64,000 bases of DNA from Solen grandis (lineage: Eukaryota; Mollusca; Bivalvia; Adapedonta; Solenidae): NCBI GenBank assembly GCA_021229015.1, contig CM037794.1, positions 42,365,126-42,429,125 on the forward strand. Reading direction: 5' to 3'. The notes below the pieces were generated by a model. That model searched no databases, was not told the origin of the DNA, and saw nothing but the letters and a program-made list of their open reading frames with translations. Shown here piece by piece: positions 13,501 through 25,500 of the stretch (positions are counted from its first letter, which is position 1; each line of letters opens with the position of its first letter). The position numbers and the translations under genes are program-made.

Positions 13501-16500
13501 TTTCTTCAGTAAGGGAAGAATTAATTTCTTTGATTTTATCTGGGAATTTATTGTAGAATATGTTAATTTATGATATCTTTGGGGTGTGGAATTTAGTTAA
13601 GAACTGGTTATACAATTACATAAGTCATTTCAGGAAGAAATTAAAAGATGTTTTTGATTCATCTCTAACTTGCATATACTGTTGCATTTAATGTTATCAT
13701 ATAAGTGCTTTTTAATTTTTTAATGTTTGTGCTTTGTGCTTTTAGACAGTGTTGCATTAATATTCAGAATTTGATTCTGGAACAAAGTGCTGATTATAAT
13801 CTAAAGTGACCCCTTACCACATGAGTAATCTTTGTGACTCAAAAAAAAATGTACAGATAGCCTTTATGCTTACCAGGTTTTAGACTGGTTGCTACTTTTT
13901 AGTGCCATTTAACTCTTTACTTCTTGAATATTCAAGTAAATAGTTTACGATAAAGAACAATTATGTAAAATCGGGCATGCATTCAGTATGCAAAAACGTA
14001 TGCAATCGGTTGCTTACAGTCAGCTACGGAGTTGTATTGGGACCATATACAATGCTCTTCACGTGCACCTTATGCTGTACTTAGGTATAAGTGAACATTC
14101 AGTATGCCAAACTGTATGCAACTGTACGCTTACAGTAGTCAGCTATGAAACTGTCTCATTGTCATAAACCATGATTTTGACGTATACCCATGTACAGCAT
14201 AAGGAGCATGTGAACAGCATGCTATATGGTCCTAAGACAACTCCATAGCTGACTGTAAGCAACCGGTTGCATACTGTTTGGCATATTGGATGCACGCCTG
14301 GTCATCTGAGACTTACGTTTAGATTTGATATACCATGGTGTCACAAAGTCTACATGTGGTGAGGAGTCCAAATGATTGCTGGATTATTTTGGATGAATAC
14401 AAGGGTCACATATTAACAAACTCTACAAAATGTTTTTATTTCAGCTAACTGCATGAGTTTACAAAATTATCAGATATATATATCAAGAAATTAATTTCAG
14501 GAAAAGGACATTTATCAGCAAAAATAAGTCCCCCACGGACATTGAATGTTTTTCGCAATCTTCAAAATTAGAAGTCAGTTCAAAGACATGTGATTTAATG
14601 GAAGTTCACTTAAAATTTGTGATAGTAACTTAAACATTGTTTTAAGCATGATAATTTTAAAGACTATAAAACGCATTTTAATATTCATGGAATGTTTGAA
14701 CAGTTTTCTTGTAGCAGTTGGATGTCTTGTGTAGATAACTTTGTAGATTATGTGAAGTTTGTAAACATTTTTAATTTTGTGTGTGTTTGTGTGTGTTAGA
14801 GAAAGAGAGAGGTACTTTCAGTGCTTTGTTGCAACTGTTAAGAATGTTTGAAGAACTTACTACAATATGTTTATGAACATATGACATCCAAATATACTTC
14901 TATCATATAAAGTAATCCAGAAACTCATTGGAATCATTATAATTTTTGTGAAATGGAAGACAATTGTACAACAACATACATATTTTATAAGCTATTATAC
15001 ATGGTATACTTTTATTTAACAAAAAAAACTGCTCTAGAGAGGAATTAAGTGTGCGACGTGTTTGTTTTCAGACCTCAGACATGGCAGATGTTGTAGAACT
15101 CTTGTGTTCAAGGAACAATGCTGGCATAGCAGATCTGAAGGAATCCTACAGAAAAGGTGAGACTTTGAAGTCAGGCTCCATATGTATGGTGATACACATA
15201 ATAAACAGACTGAACGTGATCATGCAGACTGTACCTAGCAAACTTTCTAGGAAATAATCTATGAAATTCGAATAAAACCCAGAATAAAAATATTTTAAGT
15301 TTTAACTTATTTTTATATTGTGCATAATATATAGTTATAATTATACTTCCACAACAAAACATTTAAGCCAGGAAATTGTAATAGGAAACTACCCAGATAA
15401 AATCCAGATAGAAATGATATCACAATGCACACACACTTTTAAAGGACATTTATTATAAAAATTGCCTTGTTCGTAGCAGGGAAAAACTGTTGTGTAACCC
15501 AATTTTGAATGCCCCCATTTGAAAAGGTGCAGTGGGGCATATAGGTATACATCTGTCTTTCCATTCTTCCAGCCATTTTTATGCTCACCGAAGGTGACGC
15601 ATATAGTCGCCGCTTTGTCCGTCCGTCCGTCCGTCCTTCCGTCCGTCCTTCCGTCCGTCCGTCCGTCCGTCCGTCCGTCTCACTTTCCTTGTCCGGACTA
15701 TTTCTCAGGAACTAATGGCTTGAATTCAACAAAACTTTATGTGAAGCTTTATAACCAAGAGGAGATGCGCATATCCTCAGCATGACCCGGTTCTTAAATT
15801 TTTCAAAGAGTTTATGGCCCATTGACTTTTCGGCCTATAGTAAATATTGAATGATTTTTGTCCGGGCTATTTCTCAGGAACTAATGGCTTGAATTCAACG
15901 AAACTTTGTGGGAAGCTTTATTACCAAGAGGAGATGCGCATATCGTCAGCATGACCCATTCCTAAATTTTTCAAGGAGTTAAGGCCCCTTGACTTTTTGG
16001 CCTATAGTACATATTGCATGATTCTGTCCGGGCTATTTCTCAGGAACTAATGGCTTGAATTCAACAAAACTTTATGGGAAGCTTTATCACCAAGAATAGA
16101 TACACATATCGTCGGCATGACCTGGTTCCTCAATTTTCCACAGAGTTATAGCCCCTTGACTTTTTGGCCTATAGTTCATGTTGCATGATTCTTGTTCGGG
16201 CTATTTCTCAGGAACTAATGGCTTGAATTCAATTTTTAAGAGAGTTATGGCCCCTACTACCATGTTGTTGACTAATATTCATGTCATTTGCCTAATTTAA
16301 CAGGAGATATCATTTAAACAAAACCCCACAAAATTCAATATGCTAGTAATGTCAATCATAATCATGTCAGCTAATTGTTGTTTAGGCCATTATACACTAT
16401 TTCAAATATCCAGTCATATGTCGAGAGTGTTGGTTAACCTCTTTGATATGAGCACACATTGAAATGTATGACTTATTTTTTAGTAGTATAAAAACTTTAA

Positions 16501-19500
16501 AAAAATCAATGAAAGATCTGATAAGTAACACGTATTATCATATTAAATAGTAAACTGTTACTAAGTCTCCAAATTAGAGTTGGTAAAACATCTCATCTGA
16601 TGAGGAGAATAGATATGATTTAGGAATGGGGATTTCAACAGCTTTGAGCTGAAAGGTCCTAAGTAAAATTTTTGGGGTGGGGCCTGACCCCTATGTGATC
16701 TTGGGGGACACCAAAGTATTTACCATTTTATCTTCTGTCTCATCAAAAGGAACAAGAATATATAATATGGTTTACTGTTTAGAGAGTTAAGAGCTTTTTT
16801 TTTACCTTTTTTTATGCTCACTGAAGGTGACGCATATAGTCGCCGCTTTGTCCGTCCGTTCGTTCGTTCGTCCGTCACACTTTCCTTGTCCGGACTATTT
16901 CTCAGGAACTAACGGCTTGATTTCAACAAAACTTTTTATGTGAAGCTTTATTACCAAGAGGAGATGCGCATTACCTGGATTCTATACATGATAAGCATGT
17001 GCTGATCCCATTCCGGTCCTTAACATATCCTCCCACCCATTGACCAAGGCCTTATTTGTAACAATGACGTTCTTCGGGGAGCATCTGTCAGTTCTACTGA
17101 CTTTCTTGTTTTGGTTTACTAATTATGCTGAGAAAATCTCCAAAATTCACTTGCTTTGGAAGTTGTGTATATGTACCTGGTTTTGTTTTGAAACTCGTTG
17201 GGTCATATTAGAGTTATGACTCCTGATTAAGTGAAGGGCTATCCGTCCCCAGTAGACACATTGCTGGTCTTAGATACATTTTGTTTCAATATTGCTGGTC
17301 TTAAATGCATTTTGTTTCAATATTTAGTCATATAATATGTTATACATGTACTCAATGTTTTTATAGTCTACAGAAGAACCTTTGATAACCCTTTACTTCA
17401 TATAGACTCATTTTGACATATAGGCAAACAGAGGAGACCCAGATCAGACAGCTACCCTGTTTGATCAGGGCCTCCTCTGTTTGGTCATACAATATTGTAG
17501 CTCAGTTTCTACAGTCATTCTGTTGCAAAGAAAAAATCCTCTTTTTCATATACCATTTCAAGTTCAGTAATCTAATATGCATGAAGACAAAGATATGTAC
17601 ATGAATATTCATGAGGTAGGGGGTTTAATGGTCAGCTATAGTATGAAGCCAACCTGTTGTAAGGAGCCATTTTTCATGGTCAGAAGACATGTACCACCCC
17701 CATTTAGCAGCTAACTGTGCTAAGCAGACACCTTTCATGGATAAAAATAGTGATAAAAGCTCATGTTGAGTTTATAATATGTTACGTTAATATTATAGTT
17801 TATAGTATGTTTATACTTTTTTAATGTTTATTTCCAGAGTTCTCACTCAGTCTAGAGGAAGACATAACAGACAGATCTAAGGGTCCCATACAGACCTTGT
17901 TGCTTACACTACAGCGGGTATGTCCCTTTCAGGGAAACCCTGGCAAATTTCTAAGCAAGCATTGTAGGCCTGCACATGCATTTCAAAATGGCATTTTTTT
18001 TATAAAATAATTTTAGCCTTTTCATATTTATACCAAAGTATAATCTAAACTGCACCAAAGCTCACCCTCAATAGTAAAAGACTTAGATGGCTAACCTATG
18101 GACCTTTTCCGCGTTTACTGACGTTTTTAAATCAACTTATATGCTATGCAATAACAGATAGTGATTCAGACCTGGTTTTACATAAAAGAGCATGTGGTTT
18201 TGTTAATTGTGATACTATTAATGATCAGTTGACATAGTCATAAATTTTTAAGGTGGGGGTTAAACTTCTACTGCTGAAAACTGAAATGGTTCTTTGCTCC
18301 TTAGAGTCTACATATGCAGATTTTCTGAATATATTGTGTACATAATTGTATGATTGATTTAGATCTTTGCCAAATCTTGCTGAAACATAAATTTTTTATA
18401 TTCTTGGTATGTATTTTGTGTGCAGGGGAGCAGAGATGAATCAAGTGAAGTAGATGAAAATGAGGTCAAGAAAGATGCAGCGGCGCTGCATGAGGTAACA
18501 TTTATATGGCTGTTTTTATTCTAATTCAATACCATATTGAAATTTCAGTAACAGTTTATATTATATATAATAGTCTTTATGGGTAGTTATAAATTTTGAT
18601 GTTGAACAGAGCATAGAAGCAAAAACTGTTAAGAATCTTTGTACAGTCAAGTAAATTGTTTATATGATTCTCAAATGTTTTCAAAATTCAAACAGACACT
18701 GATTTACAGTAATAGGTAAGTTACAGAATTTCAACTGTTTGTCTTGAATTATAATGGACAGAGTTGATTTTAAATGTGTAGATTAATATGTTAAGCATTT
18801 GGGATTTTCCTCTAAATTTGTATCAGATATTGATCATTCAGATTTGCAAACCTTAGAACAAGACTTAGAAAGGGCCTCTCCTGAAGCCAGGCGCTCTTTT
18901 CTAGTCTTTTCCAGTGCCTGTTCATGTGTGAGTGTATTTTCCAGTGTCTGTTCATGTGTTAGTGTATTTTCCAGTGCCTGTTCATGTGTTAGTGTATTTT
19001 CCAGTGTCTGTTCATGTGTTAGTGTATTTTCCAGTGCCTGTTCATGTGTTAGTGTATTTTCAAGTGTCTGTTCATGTGTTAGTGTATTTTCCAGTACATG
19101 TTCATGTGTTAGTGTATTTTCCAGTGTCTGTTCATGTGTTAGTGTATTTTCCAGTACCTGTTCATGTGTTAGTGTATTTTCCAGTGTCTGTTCATGTGTT
19201 AGTGTATTTTCCAGTGTCTGTTCATGTGTTAGTGTATTTCCAGTACCTGTTCATGTGTTTGTGTATTTTCCAGTGCCTGTTCATGTGTTAGTGTATTTTC
19301 CAGTACCTGTTCATGTGTTTGTGTATTTTCAAGTGCCTGTTCATGTGTTAGTGTATTTCCAGTACCTGTTCATGTGTTAGTGTATTTCCAGTACCTGTTC
19401 ATGTGTTAGTGTATTTTCCAGTACCTGTTCATGTGTTTGTGTATTTTCAAGTGCCTGTTCATGTGTTAGTGTATTTTCCAGTGCCTGTTCATGTGTTTGT

Positions 19501-22500
19501 GTATTTTCCAGTGCCTGTTCATGTGTTAGTGTATTTTCCAGTACATGTTCATGTGTTAGTGTATTTTCCAGTACATGTTCATGTGTTAGTGTATTTTCCA
19601 GTGCCTGTTCATGTGTTAGTGTATTTTCCAGTACATGTTCATGTGTTAGTGTATTTTCCAGTGCCTGTTCATGTGTTAGTGTATTTTCCAGTGCCTGTTC
19701 ATGTGTTAGTGTATTTTCCAGTGTCTGTTCATGTGTTAGTGTATTTTCCAGTACATGTTCATGTGTTAGTGTATTTTCCAGTACATGTTCATGTGTTAGT
19801 GTATTTCCAGTGCCTGTTCATGTGTTAGTGTATTTTCCAGTGTCTGTTCATGTGTTAGTGTATTTTCCAGTGCCTGTTCATGTGTTAGTGTATTTTCCAG
19901 TGCCTGTTCATGTGTTAGTGTATTTTCCAGTACATGTTCATGTGTTAGTGTATTTTCCAGTGCCTGTTCATGTGTTAGTGTATTTTCCAGTGCCTGTTCA
20001 TGTGTTAGTGTATTTTCCAGTGCCTGTTCATGTGTTAGTGTATTTTTCCAGTACATGTTCATGTGTTAGTGTATTTTCCAGTGCCTGTTCATGTGTTAGT
20101 GTATTTTCCAGTCAGGTGAGGGTCGTTGGGAGAGTGACACCGGGAAGTTCATGAAGATGCTCAGTGAGAAGAGTCAGGCCCACCTAAAAGCGGTGTTTTC
20201 CGAGTACAAGCTGGCCTCAGGGGGTCAGGACATCCTGGAGGCCATGAAAAAGGAGACGCCTAAGGACTACTGCATGTCCCTGCACACCTTGGGTAGGTCA
20301 CGCCCCGTTACCCATCATGATGTGTTCCTTGTCCACGGGACATAACTTTTCTTTCCACTTTCTTTTTCTTATTTCATCTCATTCTCGGTCTATATATTTG
20401 TCTGAGACTTAAATATAAAACATATAATCATATAAGTGCATGAAAATTATGTACAATATATTATTCATAATATATATATACTTTAAAAAATGCTTTCAAC
20501 AGATTTACTTTTTTGTATAATTCAATACCATTTCCTCACAAGGTCAAATGTGACTTTTAAATAAAAATGCTTGTTGTTTCCTCACATCCTGTCCCAATTT
20601 ATGAAGTCCAGAATAGTTTTATATGTTTGAGTAAAGGTGGTGCAACATGTGTATAAATAAAATTTTGCGATTTCTTCAGATAAATTATTTAGAAATACAA
20701 TATCTAGATTCCTATGCTGCCCACTGTGTTGTATACCCCTTTCCCTCATAGAGGACACCATGAAAAGACCTATGCAAGGGCATAAAACCAGATCAGCCTG
20801 CGAGTAACTCGCAGGCTGATCAGGTTTTATGCTGTTCGCTGCTCCTCAGTGGTCTGGAAATGAGGATTTTGTAATTAAATTTGGTAAGGTTTAACTGTGG
20901 TTTTCTGCAGATCAGGCTTTATGTGATACCTATTGAGGGCGTCAAAATGAGTCTATATGAGGGAAAGGGATACATTATGACCTGTGTATGTATATGTTTG
21001 ACAGTGAAGTGTATGCGAGGGCCATCAGATTTCTACGCTGCCCAGCTACACAAACACAAACTGGCGTCTGACCCGGTGTTGGTCAGTATACTGGTCACAG
21101 GTCAGAGGTAAATATAACCACCCACACAATGTTGGACAGTTGGCTCTGATTTAGTTTAGGTTTTAATTTACAGTCAGGCGCTGTGAGTTGATAGGGTTGA
21201 ATTATTTAGAGCTGAGAATCCAATCACTGGCCTTTGTTCACAGGTTGGCTGTTAACCAGAGGTTTGAGTGTATTGATCCTTTTGAATTTTTCTTTATTGT
21301 TTAAATCATTATGGAAATGACTTTTTTATGAATTTATATGAATCCCCTTTGATGGTTCCTGTGTACAAGAGGCTTCAGGGAATTTTATGACGGCATATTA
21401 TTCTAGTTATGTTTAAACCCACTATCTTACAATCCAATATCAATTATTTGCTGTAACTAGATTAATGTCACTCATTTTGAAAACGAAGCACTTATATATT
21501 GATATCTTTAACCAATTTATTTAATAAAGCATGAACAAAGGACATTTGGGACATTTCAGGTTGACATGCCACAGATTAGGAAGGCCTACAAGAAGGCATA
21601 CCATGTGGACATAACAGAGGAGATCAAGAGCAAGCCCCACCCCACCCAGCGGTGTCTGGTGGAGCTGGCCAGCAAGGCGCCCCCTGGTGGTAGCAAGGTG
21701 TGTAACACTCTTTGTAACACTCTTTGGTGTATAAGCTGTATTACCACTGTCACAAATGTCAATAATTTAGATATTCCTGTATAATAGTAGTCACACAAGG
21801 ATAACTTAGTAATGGTAATTAATCACACAGACATAGCATTATAATGGTAATCATACAGAAATAAAAATATGACAAGTCACACAGATATTGCAATATTATG
21901 GTAATCACTCAGACATAAAGATATGAAATTTTGACACAGACATAGCCTGATAATGGTAATCAAACAGACATACAATATGTCAGTAGTCACACAGACTTAA
22001 CAAATGACAATAGTCACACAGACATAGCAATATAACAGTAGTCACACAGACATAACAAATGACAACAGTCACATAGGCTTAACATTAAGATGTAAGTCAC
22101 ACAGACATAACAAATTGCAATAGTCACACAGACATAACAAATGACAACAGTCACATAGGCTTAACATTAAGATGTTAGTCACACAGACATAACATATGAC
22201 AATAGTCACATAGGCTTAACAGTAAGATGTCAGTCACACAGACATAACATATGACAATAGTCACATAGGCTTAACAGTAAGATGTCAGTCACACAGACAT
22301 AACATATGACAATAGTCACATAGGCTTAACATTAAGATGTCAGTCACACAGACATAACATATGACAACAGTCACATAGGCTAAACATTAAGATGTTAGTC
22401 ACACAGACATAACAAATGACAATAGTCACATAGGCTTAACATTAAGATGTTAGTCACACAGACATAACAAATGACAATAGTCACATAGGCTTAACGTTAA

Positions 22501-25500
22501 GATGTTAGTCACACAGACATAACATATGACAATAGTCACATAGGCTTAACATTAAGATGTTAGTCACACAGACATAACAAATGACAATAGTCACATAGGC
22601 TTAACATTAAGATGTTAGTCACACAGACATAACATATGACAATAGTCACACAGACTTAACTGTATAAGTCACAATACAAATAAAATTTAATATGTAAACA
22701 AACTAATAACAATACATGAAATAAAAAGCAACAAATAATGTTTGATTTACACTAGTTAGAGTTTTATACCTTAGACCGTAAACTACATTATAAACCAGAG
22801 CCATGCTTGGGATATACTGTTAAATCATTTATTTTCATTGACATTAAATTTCGTGAAATCTTTGATTAAATCATAGGTACATATATTCATGGAATCATGT
22901 TCTAGGAAAATTGAGGTCTACAAAATAAACAGTTTTCTTGGGGATAAATATTCGTGGATAAAGATATCAACGAAAATAAGTCCCCCATGAAAATTAATGA
23001 TTTTACAGTAGCATCTAGTATGCACTTGTTTACCCAAAGTGAGGCTCAGGATACTTGGCAGTATAGGGGTAATGATGAACAATAAACTATTGTTTGTGGA
23101 CCATATGGAAAATTGGTTTTAACTGAATATGTTATCCATCTATATAAAGACTTAATCAACTTACTTATTGTTTGTATATTTCTGAAGGGAGGAGGTGACA
23201 AAAAGACTGCCACAAAGGCTGGGGCAGGGACCCAGCAGCCGCAGAATAAATCCAATGAATCCAAATCAAGTAAAAACACTGACCAGAAGTCAAATCAGCA
23301 AAAATCTCAAGGAAATAATGATGATGAGGCTGCAACTAAAAAGGCAGACACACAGAAGAAAGGAGATTCTAAGAAAGGTGGAGGGGGTAAGTCAAGTCAG
23401 AAGGAAGCCAGTCATAATGGTACAGTAAAACCGGCAGCTAATTTCAACCCTGAGGAGGACTGCGACAGACTTAATGCTGCCATGTCTGGTGTTGGGACCG
23501 ACGAGAGAGTCATCGTTTCTATCATACCGAAGCGTAGTAATAAGCAACGACAGCAGCTGAAGGAAACTTATGAGAAGAAATTTAAAAAGGTGAGCTTGTT
23601 TATGTAGTTTTACGTATTTCTAATAAAATAAATTTATGGGAGGAATCAATAGAGATAGCTTTAAAAAAATTAAAGTGCTGAAGGCACTGAAGTTGTGTGT
23701 GGAAGAGGGTTTGACAAGCTGCAAATATTCAGAGTTATTTATTTTTTCCAAATATTAAACTTATATTAAAATAATAAACGATTGTTTATTGAAGGCTATA
23801 GAAATATAGGGGGAGTAAGAGTGGCAACATGCTAATTGTTATCAGCACGAAGCTATAATAATCAGTCTGTTGCATTCATCTAATGACCATGTTAACGCAA
23901 TGTTAAAGTGGGGTTATTGGCATTGAGCGAAAATTTGACCTCAGTTTTTGAAATTTACTGTGGTAAACAAAAGAAATGAGACAGTACTGTTCTCTAAGCA
24001 CTACTGGCGCTTTGATTTGTACTACCGAGCGATGGCACAGTTTCTATTTATAGATGCAACTCAGTGGCTCCCTACTGTCAACTAAAAATGCAAGCAAGGG
24101 TGTTTTTAGCTCACATGAGCAACGCTCAGGGTGAGCTATTGTAATCCCTCGAGTGTCCGTCGTCCGTCTTGCGTCGTGCGGCGTCAACAATTTTTAGTGT
24201 TTACACTCTATCACCTTTATTTCTTAAGCAATCATCTTCACACTTTAAGACAATGTTTATGACCATAATGTATCGATTGAGTTCGATTATGGCTGAGATC
24301 TGTCAATTAGGTCAGGAGTTATGCCCCTTTTAATATTAAAAAAATGCCATATTTCACTTCGTTTACACTCTAGCATCTGCATCTTTTGAGCAATCATCTT
24401 CAAACTTTATGGCAAAGATCTTCAATTAGGTCAGGAGTTATGCCCCTTTTAATATTAAAAAAATGCCATATTTCACTTCGTTTACACTCTAGCATCTGCA
24501 TCTTTTGAGCAATCATCTTCAAACTTTATGGCAATGCTTATGACCATAATGTCTCGATTGAGTTCGATTATAGCTGAGATCTTTCAATTAGGTCAGGAGT
24601 TATGCCCCTTTTAATATTAAAAATATGCCAGATTTCACTTTTTCATCTTTTAATGTCTCGATTGAGTTTGATTATCCCTGAGATCGGTCAATTAGGTCAG
24701 GAGTTCAGCCCCATTTAATATAAAAAAATGCCAGATTTCACTTTGTTTACACTCTAGCATCTTCATCTTTTGAGCAATCTTCTTCAAACTTTATGGCAAT
24801 GTTTATGACCAAAATGTCTCTATTGAGTTTGATTATGGTGAGATGGTCAATTAGTTTAGCCCCTTTTAATATTAAAAAAATGCCATATTTCACTTTGTTT
24901 ACACTCTAGTATCTTCATGTTTTGAGCAATCTTCTTCAAATTTTATTGCAATGTTTATGACCATAATGTCTCGATTGAATTTGATTATGGATGAGATCGG
25001 TCAATTAGGTCAGGAGTTAAGCCCCTTTTAATATAAAAAAATGCCAGATTTCACTTTGATTACACTCTAGCATCTTCATTTTTTTAGCAATCATCTTCAA
25101 ACTTTATGACATTGTTAATGACAATAATGTCTTAATTGAGTTCAATTGTGGCTGAGATGGGCCATTTAGGTCAGGAGTTATGCCCCTTTTAATACAAAAA
25201 ATGCAAGATTTCACTTTGTTTATTCTCTACCAACTTCATTTTTTTTAACAATCTTTTTTAAATTTTAAGACAATGTTTATGCCCATAATCTCGCAATTGG
25301 GTTCAATTATAACTGATATTGACTAGTTAATTTAGGAGTTATGCTCTTTTCACCATAAAAAAAGCCAGATTTCACTTTTACATTCTAGCATCTTTATTTC
25401 TTAAGCAATCATCTTTCTCAGGTGTTCGACCAAGGGCCATCTTGGCCCTCTTGTTTGTAATGGCAGTACCTTAGTCTAACTGTGAAAGATAACAAAATAT

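Noticed and set aside
18799..20154. Long open frames (up to 193 codons) of CSCVSVFSS- and HVLVYFPV-type repeats
   Set aside because: They exist because the minisatellite period (30 bp) is a multiple of three; the array is intronic and ends at a splice acceptor.
22070..22665. CRISPR-like spacing of repeats
   Set aside because: The whole 55-bp unit is repeated with no unique spacers, and the context is a eukaryotic intron.
23387..23392. Strong donor-like GTAAGT inside the linker exon
   Set aside because: Using it with the next exon shifts the frame, and the downstream sequence to 23589 is clearly annexin coding.
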